NCBI GenBank assembly: GCA_039720395.1 | Contig: JBBPBK010000048.1 | Span: 565,501-629,500, forward strand | Length of the DNA stretch: 64,000 bases | From: Liquidambar formosana | Lineage: Eukaryota; Streptophyta; Magnoliopsida; Saxifragales; Altingiaceae | Direction: 5' to 3' | In this document: piece by piece, positions 1 to 11,664 of the stretch | How positions within the stretch are numbered: the first letter of the stretch is position 1 | Layout: every line of letters starts with the position of its first letter | Notes under the pieces: model-generated | What the model was told of the DNA's origin: nothing | Databases searched by the model: none | The model's input: the letters and a program-made list of their open reading frames with translations, nothing else | Position numbers and translations under genes: made by a program

Positions 1-998
1 GTCTCATATAGCATTCATAATATAACTCATTAAATCCATGGCCATGGTAGGATGAATATGAAAAGAGTTTCATGAGTTCATCAATGAGTTGATATCTATG
101 AATGAGTATAAAGTAATTGAACTAGGGACTTGACAGACTTCCATGTCCTATTAGTTCAATTGGAGACATTGTGTTGAAGGAAGGATGCAATTGTAACCTA
201 TAAACTATAACAGAAGGGTTCTTTGTAAATGACTATTCACCTCATTAAGGACCACACCATGAGCCATATGCTAGGTGTTACTCATGGTTAGTAGAAGCCC
301 TAATTGATATAAGTGAGTTATAATCAATTAGGGAATTGGAAGGAGTTCCAATTAGACCCTAAATGGAAAGAGTTCCATTGTGCACACCTCATGCTATTCC
401 TACTACTTAATGATGTGAACCCAATGGGTCACACACTGATCATGCAAGAAGGGCTTTAAAGTCTATGAGAGAAAGGGTTTTAGTGAATAAAGAATAGTTC
501 TTTATAGGCCTATTTGTATTTGATACAAATAATAGGGGTTAATGTGCAATTAAGTGTAATTACACATAACCCTATTAGGGTTTCTTCCCCATGGCCAGCC
601 CCCTTTAGTGGGCTGCCTATATGAGTCACACTTATGTGTGACATGGCATAATAGGCTTGCACAATAAACCCTAGCCGTCCAGCCCCTTGGAGGCTCTCTT
701 CTCTCTCTCTCTCTTCTCCACCTCTAGCAACAATAAGGAAGAAGAAAGAAAGGACTTGAAGCTCTAGCTAGGTGTGGATACCGTTGGAGGCAGCACACTT
801 GGGCTGCTCATTCACCGCTGTCCGGAGTCGAAGCTTGGAGCAAAAAGGAGAAGACAAAAATTCTGTAAGTGTTCTAACCCTCTTTGTAGTTAGGGTTTGA
901 TTTTGTGTTATGCATAGTTAGATTCATGGGATTGGGAATCGTAGAAAAAATTTTTATATTCCGCCTTTGTATTTTTCCCTCTTGTTCGATTCCCAACA
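1..998 (+). mobile_element. 3' part of an LTR (LTR-retrotransposon), truncated by window edge
   Basis: The segment reads like the end of a long plant LTR: non-coding, with a leader-like CT-rich stretch near 690-718 and an end in TTCCCAACA at 998, the usual CA-3' LTR terminus. No standard initiator-Met primer site follows, so it may be a solo LTR or the 3' LTR of an element lying mostly outside the window. Its end does not match the LTR at 3933-4522, so it belongs to a different element. The short minus-strand ORF near 908-1102 is made of TAATCAATTGATTATTGC repeats and is not a gene. Confidence 0.5.
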
Positions 999-3932
999 TT
1001 TATGATATTAATTAAATTTGATTTAATTTTCAGCAATAAGATTTGATTATTGCTAATCAATTGATTATTGCTAATCAATTGATTATTTATTTTTGTAACC
1101 AATTGACCATTAAAATTTTTATAGCCGTTAAAAATTTAATGTTTGACTCTTGGGGTTAAATTTTTGTGACCGTTGGATTATTAAATATTCATAATGATTA
1201 TATTATTAAATTCTTTTGACCGTTAGAGTTCGGTTACAAATCTATATCTTTAATTGTAAGAATAATATTATTTAATTATTTCTTCAATTAATATTTCAAC
1301 CCAATGGTGATTAAAGTGAATATATGTAACTAACCTTTCATTTATCATGCTTATAGAGATAGTTTAAATTTATATATCTTGTTAGTCAATACTAAATTGA
1401 TTGAATTTAATTATGAGATCGACATGATATTATTAATTTATGTGTGACAAATTAACTTATGATTTTGATAGGGTAAGATCAAAGCATACATAAATAATTC
1501 TTATGAGAAAAAGTACGATATTTATAAATTTGATCACTTCAAATATGAGTGTAGAGATTATATTATTGTCATATTGAAATATTTATATAATTTGGATGTT
1601 GTATGTGATTATGGTTTTTTCACATAGTAAAAATAAAATTTGATGATGAGATGATAATTGAGAATCATGTCAAATTTTATTTTAACACTGCTAATCTGTA
1701 AAGTTCTTTAAATAATGAGAATTATTTTAGATTGAAAAAAAAAAAACATACGTGTATGCTCAACTGTGGGGGTTGACGATATTGAATTTGATAAATTTAT
1801 TTATTTATTTATTTTAAAAAAAATTTGGTACATCAACTAGAGTCATATGCGATTAAAAACTATATGCTTTCTGAAAGGTGCTTAAACATTTGGTTGCTAA
1901 GTCATATATGAGTTTTAATTATGAACATAATTTATTGGCATTGAAAAATCTTGAAAAATTTGATATCGAGTAATATGGGTATGCATATGTGATTTAAATT
2001 GTATTACGCTACCGATTTATTATTATTAGAAAAATACACATCTCATACATTTTTCGATCTTTTAACAATGTGAAAAATGTTATATGAGGTGAGATTATAA
2101 TATTATTGATAAATTTAAGTATGGATTTTCTAGAGACATGTCAAACACAAAATAAATATTTTTCATGCTATTTAATTTTCTGAGATTATAATAGCAATAT
2201 CATATGTTGACATGATTATGACTTTTTCTCGCGATCCAAAAGTTTAATTTCTAATTGAAGAGTCCAATTACAAATATATTGTCTGACAATAGAAAAATAA
2301 ATATACTTTAAATTTGTTCTATATGAATATAATTTACATGGAAATTATAAGATGTGCTGTTTATGTGAATGTTAAAATTGCATTGAAATTAGTAAACAAA
2401 ACATTATATCTTGAATTGTGGGGGCACATCTTGCGAAGACACATTTTATGTGAGAATGTATATTTATTTTAAAATTTACATATTATTGAATTTTCTCAAT
2501 ATATTATATGTTGGTCTCTTATTAATAAAAGAGATAAAATGAGTATTATGATTTTCATTTCTGAAAATAGAATTAGTTCAGACCTATTGAAATTATACGT
2601 GATATATTGAGAGAATGTCATATGTGAATTATTAATGATTTTGAGAATAACTATGTTATTCAGTGGCTAAGGAAATGTTTTAAAATTATTGATCATATAT
2701 ATACTTATTTATATTATTGCGCTTACCAAAATTATTGCTGAATGTTGAGATTCAAAGAAGTCATGATAATGCTTTTTGAAAATTTATGGGTTTTGTATGG
2801 CATATTTTTATTTAAATATTTGATGATATAATGATGTGAGATGAATCAATGATTCATAATTTGAATATCCCTTTTTGAGAGGTATATTGACTTAAAATTT
2901 ATTAAAAATGATTTGTGTACCTAACTTTCTTAGCAGTCATCAATTTTATGGATTTCTTATATTATTTGCAGATTATGATGATGATGATGATTGAATCTTT
3001 GATTCAAATGAGAAGAAATTCATGTGTGGACCTATATTGCCTTTATGGTATGGTGTTTTGGAATTATCCAAGATGATATGTCTCATTGTCCACTTTGGAG
3101 GTCGGAATTGATGACTTGGCTTATAGAAAGCTATGAGAGTGTTGAGAGAAAAATCTCAACAATTATATATTTATGAATGAGATTTGTGCTTATTCATTAT
3201 TTATTGGCTCGAGCAAATAATTTTATGGGGTAGTGCCTAGAAGCACAATATTAAATAGCAGCTGTTTAGAGAGTCAGAGATGAGAATTATTAAACTTCTG
3301 ACTAATTCACTTTTTAGTGAATAATACATCGAGGGGAATGAGACTTATGCCTATAACAAGGGTCAACAGTGATGGTAACCCAACCTATGTGAATGGAGAT
3401 TCCAGAAAATAGGTTCATATGGGTAATAACAAGTTACTGGTTGACTTGGAGTGCACTATCATTTATATAATATATTTTGAGTGTCCCTTCCTATGGTGTA
3501 GATAGTGCAAACTGCAACGTTTAAGGTTGAGTTTTAATTCTTAATGGATTCCATAGTCTTATTTGGATGGTGTGTTCAGTTGTAGTGCACACTTGATGGA
3601 TCCACCTATATGGGTGTGGAAGTGGGGCCGCTTCCTATGGGAGATTAGGCAAGTTCTCTAGAGCACTCATGAATATCCAGGTATGGCGCATGGCCTATTC
3701 GTGCCACCCTGATTAGAACAGCTCAGATTTCGAGAATAATATGTGGGTTGTGAGTCGACTGATCTATAAGAAGAAATTTTGGTTCATAGAAACTTATAGT
3801 TTCACCATATTTCTGTAGGTCACACTCACATATCCTAGGTATGGTTCATAGTCCAAAAGACACCACTACCGATGCATTGCATTCTCATGTTCGTTATACT
3901 TTTTATTATATAATTTGAATCATGTGGGGGAT
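999..3932 (+). mobile_element. Decayed internal region of a Copia-type or LARD-like LTR element
   Basis: Very AT-rich, with no ORF of useful length. Around 1510-1560 a plus-strand reading looks like a worn gag zinc knuckle (the His and last Cys positions remain, the first two Cys are now Tyr). This is weak evidence. The 3' part, about 3180-3920, has the GC-richer non-coding character I associate with the 3' untranslated region of plant Copia or LARD elements. It ends at 3921-3932 in ATGTGGGGGAT, a polypurine-tract-like sequence directly before the LTR at 3933. No reverse transcriptase, integrase or protease can be read. Confidence 0.5.
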
Positions 3933-4522
3933 TGTTGTATTTTTATAAATAAAATACATATTTGTGACTCAAATTATGTTTTATTTATGAGGTGTTATGG
4001 CCTTTATAATATTTATTTATATTGTCCATTATTATGAGTTAGTGGGCATATTATTGTTTGGGGGTTACACATCCTTTTGAAAAAAAAAAAAAATGGGTTT
4101 TTTTCCATTATTTTTTGATGGTTTTTTGTTGTCTTCTTCTTCTTCCTTAGTATGGGGAAAAAACCAAAAAGTTTTAGAAAGCTTTTTCTCAATCCTTCTT
4201 TTCTCTCCATCTATGAACTTCTTTTATATAAAATTTCATATAGTTTTCTTCAATTTTTATTGAATATTTTCATGGAACGATCAAGAGCTGTTCGGTCCTT
4301 GTACTTGCGAGTGCACGTGTACGAGGAACACGATTGTTGTATCCTGGAGGGTTGGGGCGCTAGAGGACCTAGATGCACCGAGTGATTCACTCCGAGGGGC
4401 GCAAATGCTTAAGGACAGTGTTCGCACACGCCTCAATCGATAAGTCTATTTCTTTTATTATAAATTATATTTTTGCATATTTTGATTTTCGATATCCATG
4501 TTTTTGTTCAATATTTCCAACA
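3933..4522 (+). mobile_element. 3' LTR (about 590 bp) of a Copia-type element
   Basis: Starts TGTTGTATTT right after a purine-rich tract and ends TTTCCAACA, so it has the TG...CA ends of an LTR. Sequence from 4523 onward matches the block at 29827 onward, where no LTR is present. 29827 is therefore the uninterrupted version of the insertion site. The 5' LTR and 5' flank lie outside the window, so the target duplication (expected to be TGGAT) cannot be confirmed. Confidence 0.7.
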
Positions 4523-5108
4523 TGGATATCATAAAATCCCCCCAGACTTTATCTATTAACCCCTATGAAAATCCTGAGATCCAAACCTCATTTTCCTTTA
4601 AACTTTGCGCTAGCTCTGCCTTGTGCACTAACTTCTTACACCAACTTACGTTAAATAATAATGTGGTATTGACTAATCAAAAAATAAAAAATTATTTGAC
4701 ACCATCTCATCTGCTAAGTGAGTTGGTGTGAGTAATGTTTTTTGATTAGTCAATACCGCTTTATCAGTTAACGTATATAAGTTTTTATACTCAATATGGC
4801 AGATTAATTCGAGTTCCAATGGACATTCTAATACACTTTATATAGTTTTGAATGAAAAAATTTAAAAAATAAGAATCTTTGGTAAGAGTACATTCTTTAT
4901 AACCTTTTTTTTTTAGTAGTCCGAACGTGACATGTTAAAATACAAAATTAACACCATATAGTAGTATAGTACAAATAGAGCACAAATAGAGCATGAATTT
5001 CATAATCAACCAATATTGCAAATCCAGTTAACGTGGGAGCAGGGAAACAGGGGACTATGTGGGCGCCATGAACAGACACATGCTATATATGAATCCAAAA
5101 AGTTGGGA
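4523..5108. repeat. Duplicated block D1 (other copy 29827-30413)
   Basis: About 590 bp matching 29827-30413 with scattered substitutions and small indels. It carries the hairpin MITE at 4641-4785. Short ORFs (4498-4731, 5016-5246) are not kept open in the other copy and are rejected as genes. Confidence 0.8.
4641..4785. mobile_element. Palindromic MITE (about 145 bp), copy 1
   Basis: The left arm, centred on GTGGTATTGACTAATCAAAA, is the reverse complement of the right arm at about 4739-4782. The inner parts (ACACCATCTCAT against GTGAGTTGGTGT) also pair, so nearly the whole element folds into one hairpin. A second copy lies in the duplicate block at about 29945-30090. Superfamily not assigned, because the target duplication is unclear. 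Confidence 0.65.
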
Positions 5109-5701
5109 GTGTGGATACACCAATGCAATATGTCACCAACCATTTTATATCCAATTCACCATAGGGTCGCAAGACCCAATTTAGTCTTTGTGAGTCAATG
5201 CAACAGAGATAACAAAGTGTGGAAATTGAGGACAATCACACTGTGAAGTGGGAACCATGAAGGGAGACTTGCTAAGGAGAAGTCTCATTGAGGACTTCCC
5301 ATGTTTTTTGAGGCAAATTGAGGATTCTTTCTCAATGGTTGTACATAAAAATTTATTGAAAAAATAACTTTAGTAAATTTAACTAAAAATTGATTGGTTG
5401 GTTGGTTACTTTGTTCCAAGATGTGTGCTAGATACTTGTGTGGTCTTGAGGGTTTTGTACATTTCTTTCAACCAGTAACTTAGAATCTACATATCAAAAA
5501 AGTTTCTTAAAGTCGTAATTGACATGTCAAACTAGAATTGATACGATAAGTTATTATGTATAACTGTTATATCACATGGCATGATGACGTGCGTGGTATA
5601 ACCATCCAATACAATCATGTCATGTATCATGGTTCAGAGGTAGTTACAGTTCTTAATATCCATCCATTTTCTTAGCACATATCCACAATGGTACTTGGCA
5701 T
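5109..5701. other. Non-coding stretch, nothing recognised
   Basis: No conserved ORF, RNA gene or terminal repeats seen. Phrases such as a cut-short relative of 'aggaatccaaggagttgc' recur elsewhere in the window, so it is probably more of the same duplicated intergenic DNA. Confidence 0.5.
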
Positions 5702-6274
5702 GATTGTAATGGTTTGATTCTATGAGATCATCATGCCACATGGTATAGCGATTATATGGAATAATTTCTCGATTGTTACCATAAAAGTATAAAGCGTAAA
5801 TGAAATAGTGCATTATACTACCATTCATATCTAAAAGGTTTCTACGTGGTCCTGAATTGAGCCAGCCATCCAAGAAATTGCGATGAGATGACGGACGTAG
5901 AAATAAGGAACCAAGTGGGAGCCATGACCATTGACATGCTAGGAATCCAAGAAACTGCTTCGAGGACTTCTCAAGCTTCCATATGCCATTGTGGGGACTC
6001 ACTTTTGGCCAAAACAAAAAAAAAAAAAAAAAAAAAAAAAAGGAATAGGCCAAAATACTACGACGTCAATCACAATTTCTTTTGAATCTTATAATTTTCC
6101 ACATAGTTTGATTTTTTCACTTGGGTGTGCTCTTATGAAATTGATGTAATGTTAGATGATTTGACCATGTAATTACAGTCCTTAAGTAATTGAGCTTATA
6201 GTCTTAATTAGATTATTTTGGCCATATAATTAAGAACTCATAACATATAGGGGGTCTTTATTAATTGGCACCCC
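5702..6274. repeat. Duplicated block D2 (other copy about 41632-42179)
   Basis: Non-coding block repeated at about 41.6-42.2 kb. The two copies stay alike up to GGCACCCCA, inside the left end of the MULE-type MITE at 6250. There the 42-kb copy switches abruptly to RLP 5' flank. The poly-A run at 6008-6030 breaks any reading frame. Confidence 0.8.
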
Positions 6275-6661
6275 AAGATTTTCTTTTCATCTGCCACTAA
6301 TTTTACACTTCTCAAGGTTTTATGAAAAATATAAAAAAATTTCATAAAAATTGGTCATGCTATCTACTAGAAACATCATTTTGAATAATTTTGTAGAAGA
6401 AAGTTTTTCCAAAATCTATCGTTTAAGTGAATTTTTTGATAATTTACAGTCTATGTTTCATAAATTGCTAAAATTTCCATTTAAACCTTGGATTTTGGAA
6501 AAACTTTGTTTTACAAAATTGTTCAAAAGAGTGTTCTCTAATAGACCTCGTGGTCAGTTTTCATGAAAACTTTTTATATTTTTCATAAAACCTCAAAGTA
6601 TAAAATTAGTGGGGGATAAAAAGCAAGTCTTGGGGTGCCAATAGAAGCCCCCTAACATATA
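6241..6661. mobile_element. MULE-type MITE (6250-6652) with 9-bp target duplication
   Basis: The element body is 403 bp with terminal inverted repeats of about 85 bp. The left end begins GGGGGTCTTTATTAATTGGC and the right end, reverse complemented, begins GGGGGCTTCTATTGGCACCC. TAACATATA stands on both sides (6241-6249 and 6653-6661), a 9-bp duplication. Long inverted repeats plus a 9-bp duplication are typical of Mutator-like elements. It has no coding capacity, so it must have been moved by another element's transposase. The ORF at 6351-6566 is internal filler. Confidence 0.85.
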
Positions 6662-6912
6662 AGGCTACCTTGCAACAAGTTGTAGGCTCAATTCTCACCG
6701 CTCCCTCTCAAAGCCCATTAGGAATACCACATGTGCTAGGGGATTAGTAAATAAATAAGGATCTTAAAACCTTCTAATCTAAAAAAATAAGTTAATAAAT
6801 AAGGCTTGTTTGTGTACACTTTTCTAATTTCAAATGAAGTAGTGGACCTGTAATAATAGCCTTTCATCATCTCTAACTTCAACAAAATTATTGAGCAATT
6901 AAATTAAAATCT

Positions 6913-7216
6913 CGTCTTAAAAATCTAAAAAGATGGATTTTTTTTGGATTCCACTACCGATTAGTCCAAATTAGGATGAATGAAATCGTTTGATGTAGCC
7001 CATGTAGGAGTCTTTTCACATCTCTACCATTACCAAAGGACCAAGAATTAATGGTCCTTCATCATTTCTTCGTCATTTTTTTTAAAAATATTTTGTTCTT
7101 TGTTTTTTATGTAGGCAAAAATAAAAAAAAAAAATGTCAAAACTACATAGTTAATTTGGACATCCAAATGCCTTATAAATATATAGCTTTTGTACAATAT
7201 TTTTCAAGAGTATGTG
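6913..7216. repeat. Duplicated block D3, copy 1
   Basis: Contains 'aaaaagatggattttttt', 'ttggattccactaccga' and 'aaatatatagcttttgtac' in the same order as 30528-30806 and 40765-41024. Non-coding. It lies just downstream of the RLP gene's 3' end (the gene is on the minus strand), so the repeat probably travelled as RLP 3' flank. Confidence 0.75.
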
Positions 7217-7440
7217 ATTGGCAATAAAGTCAACATCCAAAGGCATTAAATCATATGCTTCATATATTTAAGAAGAGGTTGAGTGTAGCACCACTTGAGG
7301 TTAATCAAAGATGTAGATCATAGAAATATACTAAAAATGATTACTTTCACAAGTTTACAGATAAGCTTCTAATACCATAATCCTATACCACATTTCAAAA
7401 ATCTGCTGCTTCACTTGCTCAATACCGCAACTTGCATTCA

Positions 7441-8799
7441 CTAATTTCTTCTTCCTCCACATCTATGACCATTCTTTTTCGACCTTCTCACCTTATGATG
7501 TTTTCTTTCAACAAACATTACAAGCCATTCAGGTTTCCCAGTTAAAAATACAAAATATCCCACAACTAATCCAAATACCATTCCACATCCATACCCCATC
7601 GCAACCACTTTCCACTCAAATCCATTAAAGAACCCTGCATCGTCCTCTTTTGGTAGTATAAATGGTAGTGGTTGCGGTTGCGGTTGCGGTGCCTCATCAT
7701 TGTTGCATTTCTTCGATAACGGAGCTCCACACAAGCCCAAGTTCCCACTGTACGACTTATTTTCAAATGTATCAAAATGTGGGTCTCGGGGTATTGGTCC
7801 CTCAAGGTGGTTTTGCGAAAGGTTCAAGAATGAGAGAAAATTTAGACTTGTCAATTCCTTTGGAATCTCCCCACTGAAGGTTGTTTGAAGAGAGGTCTAA
7901 TGACTCGAGATTTCTCAAATGCTCGAGTGAAGATGGAATCTGACCTCTAAGGTTGTTATGAGAAAAGTTGAGCAACCGAAGTGAAGTGAGGTTTCCAGTT
8001 AATTTTGGTATCTCTCCTTGGAATTTATTTTTTGACAAATCAAGGGTTGTGAAAATGGTTAGGATTTTCTCCAGCTCGATGTAAAACCCTTTAACGGTTA
8101 CCATCACAGAATTATGATAATATCTTTGATCCTCCCCCATGTAACTCCGTTTATATTTTTTTTCATTCACATTCATCATTGCTTTCAAGTTTTTGAAATA
8201 TTTTCTTGGCAAAGGACCACTGAAATCATTGTTGGAGATGTCGAATATCCGCAACTTGGGGAAGGGATGTTTGAACTCAGAACCCCGTATAGAACTGTGT
8301 AATCTATTGTATCGCAAGACAAGAACTTGTAGCTCTGGAAGAGTCTCCAACCAGTGGGGAAATGTGTCATTTATCTTGTTGTTTCCAAGATCTAAAACTT
8401 GAAGCTTTTTACAATGAATTATAGATCGTGGTATTGACCCTTCCAAGTGATTACCATTTAAGGCAATATTCCTCAAGGCATTGCCCACCACAAAGGTTTT
8501 GGGAATGGTTCCATGAAGGCTATTCATTCGCAGATCCAACACCGAGAGATATTTGGAAAAATTTCCCAAACATTGTGGAATGATGCCAGTCAAGCTGTTA
8601 TTGGACAAGTTGAGAATTCCGAGGGAGCTCGCATTGCAAATCAAAGAAGGGATCTCCCCTGTCAATCTATTGTCTGAGATTGAGAAGAAAAATGTGGTGG
8701 GTGGTGGAACTGGAAGTGGTCCTTGAAGCATGTTGGAATGAAGGTCAAGATATAGAAGATCCTGCCATAAAGGATTCTGCCACGGAAGTTTCTCCACCC
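7441..8799 (-). pseudogene. RLP last exon: C-terminal LRRs, transmembrane helix, tail; frameshifted
   Basis: About 12 LRRs can be read, starting at VEKLPW and LDLHSNMLQGPLP. An island region (about 8100-8200, MVTVKGFYIELEK) precedes the last four LRRs, as in Cf-9 proteins. The reading frame breaks near 7876, in LDLSSNNL: one extra base separates the 331-codon upstream part from the downstream frame. The downstream frame then gives SGEIPKEL, a GNLGLCGAPLSKKC cap, a PQPQPQP spacer, the helix (KVVAMGYGCGMVFGLVVGYF) and a short basic tail ending at 7441. No kinase, so RLP and not RLK. The 5' edge is unsure. A phase-1 acceptor is possible at 8799/8800, but just upstream an out-of-frame IPKWVWH motif with a stop before it (8800-8826) shows that the exon once extended further and lost a segment. 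Confidence 0.85.
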
Positions 8800-8944
8800 C
8801 TGTGCCACACCCATTTGGGAATTTAGCTGTGAGCTCTTAGCTTTTAAAAAATCTTCTATGAATTCTAAATTGTATAGGATTCTTGATAAATATATTTATG
8901 TAACTTCAATTTAAAACAAGTTTGTATTAAGATATGATTGTTCG

Positions 8945-8990
<46 letters not shown>

Positions 8991-9494
8991 CAAGTGTTTG
9001 TATATTTGAAATACCGGTGAGAAATAAGCCTAATGTAGTGTTTGCCTTCACACAGTTATATTCTAAATCTCCATGATTGTAATTTTTAACTTATCTTCAG
9101 GAATTTGGAGATGTGTTTATGTTAACTCTTCGGAAGAGTTACGGACTTGGACCAAATGAAAGGACAATCCTAGTGGAAGTACTTTCAAACATGTTTGATT
9201 CGATCAGTAAAATTCAAAATCTCTCACTTGTTTTTGCTTCCAATATACGATATGATCAATAGGTTTGATAGCAATTAAAAATGAGTAAAGTATCATTACC
9301 AGTCAAAAAGATTGCCCGTCTAGGTTCCCCCACTAACTATCCAAATTTCAGGGATGGACCTTTCAAATCTATACTTTTATTCTGAATATCAATTGGTAAT
9401 GAATCTAATGATATGAGAAACCTAAAATCTAGTTCATGATTGAGCATTCCCTATTCTTGTTTGAAATTAAAGTTTATGTAAATAAGTGGTGTTT
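8800..9494 (-). other. Last RLP intron, with relic of lost LRR sequence
   Basis: 8800-8826 keeps an out-of-frame remnant of the conserved IPKWVW motif that normally precedes LEKLPW. The rest is non-coding and contains the GA microsatellite at 8948-8988. No further LRR exon is readable here. Confidence 0.6.
8948..8988. repeat. (GA)n microsatellite, about 20 units
   Basis: Uninterrupted GA dinucleotide run in the last intron of the RLP model. Confidence 0.95.
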
Positions 9495-9658
9495 AGTTAA
9501 TTGATACTTGCCAATGGCCTTAATGGCATGTTCGCCCTAAGGGCGTGGGGTTTGTGGAGGTCTTAGTTTTGACTCCTCGTGGGTGCGTGTGTGAGTGTGT
9601 TTATTACCCCTGTTTAACAAAAAGAAATTAAAAAGAAAGGAAAAAAGTTGATTGATAC
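9495..9658 (+). mobile_element. SINE (9508-9645) with 13-bp target duplication at a splice donor
   Basis: A tRNA-like promoter stretch is visible: GCCCTAAGGGCGTGGGG, then a B-box-like TAGTTTTGACTCC. The element ends in an A-rich tail (9631-9645). AGTTAATTGATAC (9495-9507) and AGTTGATTGATAC (9646-9658) flank it, 12 of 13 bases alike. The right copy abuts the exon at 9659, so the 5' splice site of that minus-strand exon lies inside the target duplication. Confidence 0.7.
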
Positions 9659-9820
9659 CTGGGGATGAGGAAAAACTACTGAAATGGTTGATTGAGAGAT
9701 TCAAGAAATAGAGTTGATGAAGCTCTAAAAGTGACAATGGGATCGGGCCACTTAAATTGTTAGACGAGAGGTCTAATGATTCAAGTTGCGTAAGGTTGCC
9801 AAGCCATGCTGGAATCAAAC
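9659..9820 (-). CDS. RLP exon 7: LRR doublet, 162 bp
   Basis: Acceptor TTTTCAG before GTTTGATTCC, donor CCCCAG|GTATCAATC, phase 1 at both ends. It codes GLIPAWLGNLTQLESLDLSS followed by a second LRR ending LNLSINHFS, then six extra residues (SFSSSP). It is 18 bp longer than the 144-bp sister exons because splicing seems to use a donor 18 bp further on. The position where sisters have their donor reads AGTAGTTTT here and has lost the GT. A SINE target duplication touches this donor. Confidence 0.75.
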
Positions 9821-10712
9821 CTGAAAAGTCATAATTTGAGATAAATATCAAATTCAAAAATTGACCTTGGAATCAGGCTATGTAGCTTTTATTACCAAAA
9901 TACAATAAGTCCAAAGAATTATACCAGAATTCATTAATACAACCAAAGAATTGGTAAATAACGGAAGCTTAAACACACCAATGATGGTAGAGTAAACCAC
10001 CAAGACGATAAAAAGGATGTTAGTTACCTCTTTATTGAATTTTAAGGCCATCAAGGTATTCCTTTATCTCATGAGCTCTATTTAACTTAGAAACCTACGC
10101 CTCTTATTCTAATTCAAGTGCCACATCGTCATGGATCCACGCCTCCTATATATCCAGTCTACGGGACACTCTAGTGCACATCTAAACAATCATGAATGAG
10201 GGCTTCACAGATTGGAATTTTTTTATATACTGAAGAGTTTTTGTTGCTCCGAATTTTAATTTAAGATGCGAGTGTGGCGCAGTTATTGGAACTATGTGGA
10301 CTGAAGGGGAGAGCTCTAACGAGACAGTGAAAGGAGCACATATCATAACCTCACCCAATGATGCATTTTGAAACTTCCAATGTATTGAAGAGCTCGTGCC
10401 AACACCCCACCCCTATCAACTTTGACCAACAATATCTCAGTCCACATCTGGACTATCCATGTGGTGGGTCTCATGGATTGTTAATATTAGTCCAAATGTG
10501 TCCTCAAGCTTTCGAAACATCAGAGAATTTCCCCCCTTCAAATTGTACATTAAATAGAATTCGTCGAAAATATGTTAGTTGTAGACCGTAGTGGAGAGCT
10601 CATTAGCAAAACAACTAGGGCACCCTTAACATAACCTCACCGTACCTTAAAATTAAAGGTCCATGTAAATAAATTGGATCACCCTATTGGCAATTTAGAG
10701 ATGAGAACTAAC

Positions 10713-10784
10713 CTTTGAAATGATTGTTTGAGAGAGACAAATAAGACATTTGCCTGAGGTTGCCAAGCCATGTTGGAATCGACC
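10713..10784 (-). CDS. RLP exon 6: single LRR, 72 bp
   Basis: Acceptor TTTGCAG|GGTCGATTCC, donor TTTCAAAG|GTTAGTTCTC. Phase 1 on both sides. It codes GSIPTWLGNLRQMSYLSLSN plus NHFK, one 24-residue repeat. Compared with its sister at 11665-11808 it has lost exactly 72 bp, the length of one LRR: the start of the first repeat joins the end of the second at the shared MSYL/LTYL-SLSN region. The deletion keeps frame and splice sites. Confidence 0.75.
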
Positions 10785-11664
10785 CTGCAAATAATAGTAC
10801 GAGAGCAATTAGAAAACTTTAAAATTAACCTTTGAATTAGGAAGGTAGCTTATGATTAACAATACCCCAAAAGTCATACGATTATATTAGAATTAAGAAT
10901 ATAAGAGTTTCTACTTATAATTGAGGTTTAAAGACACCAATATATGTTATTGTCTTGCTCATTAAGTTATGTGATAAAAAAAGGTTAGTTAGGATTTGGG
11001 GGCGATTTACTTGTAAAGGTTAGTTAGGATTTGGGGGCGATAAAAAAAGGTTAGTTAGGATTTGCTCATTAAGTTATAATTGAGGTTTAAAGACATTGCT
11101 TGAAATAAAAGGCTATCAAGAGCCCCCTATTCAATAAGCACCCTTCAAATTCAAAATTTACAGCACCTATTGTATACTAAAGAGTTTTTGTTGCTCCGAA
11201 TTTTAATTTAAAATGCAAGTGTGGCGTAGTTATTGGAACTATATATATGGACTGAAGGGGAGAGCTCTAACGAGACAGTGAAAGGCGCACATATCATAAC
11301 CTCACCCAATGATGCATTTTGAAACTTCCAATGTATTGAAGAGCTCGTGCCAACACCCCACCCCTATCAACTTTAACCAACAATATCTCAGTCCACATCT
11401 GGACTATCCATGTGGTGGGTCTCATGGATTGTTAATATTAGTCCAAATGTGTCCTCAAGCTTTCGAAACATTAGAGAATTTCACCCCTTCAAATTGTACA
11501 TTAAATAGAATCCGTGTCGAAAATATGTTAGTTGTAGACCGTAGTGGAGAGCTCATTAGCAAAACAACTAGGGCACCCTTAACATAACCTCACCCTACCT
11601 TAAAATTAAAGTCCATGTAAATAAATTGGATCACCCTGTTAGCAATTTAGAGATGAGAACTGAC

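Noticed and set aside
5634..6053. 139-codon minus-strand ORF starting with a poly-Phe run
   Set aside because: The start is a poly-A tract on the plus strand, and the duplicate at 41.6-42.1 kb does not keep the frame.
10358..11587. Pair of similar ORFs beginning MMHFETSNVLKSSCQHP
   Set aside because: They are the same intron sequence in two tandem RLP units. They share no similarity to a known protein, and their ends differ.
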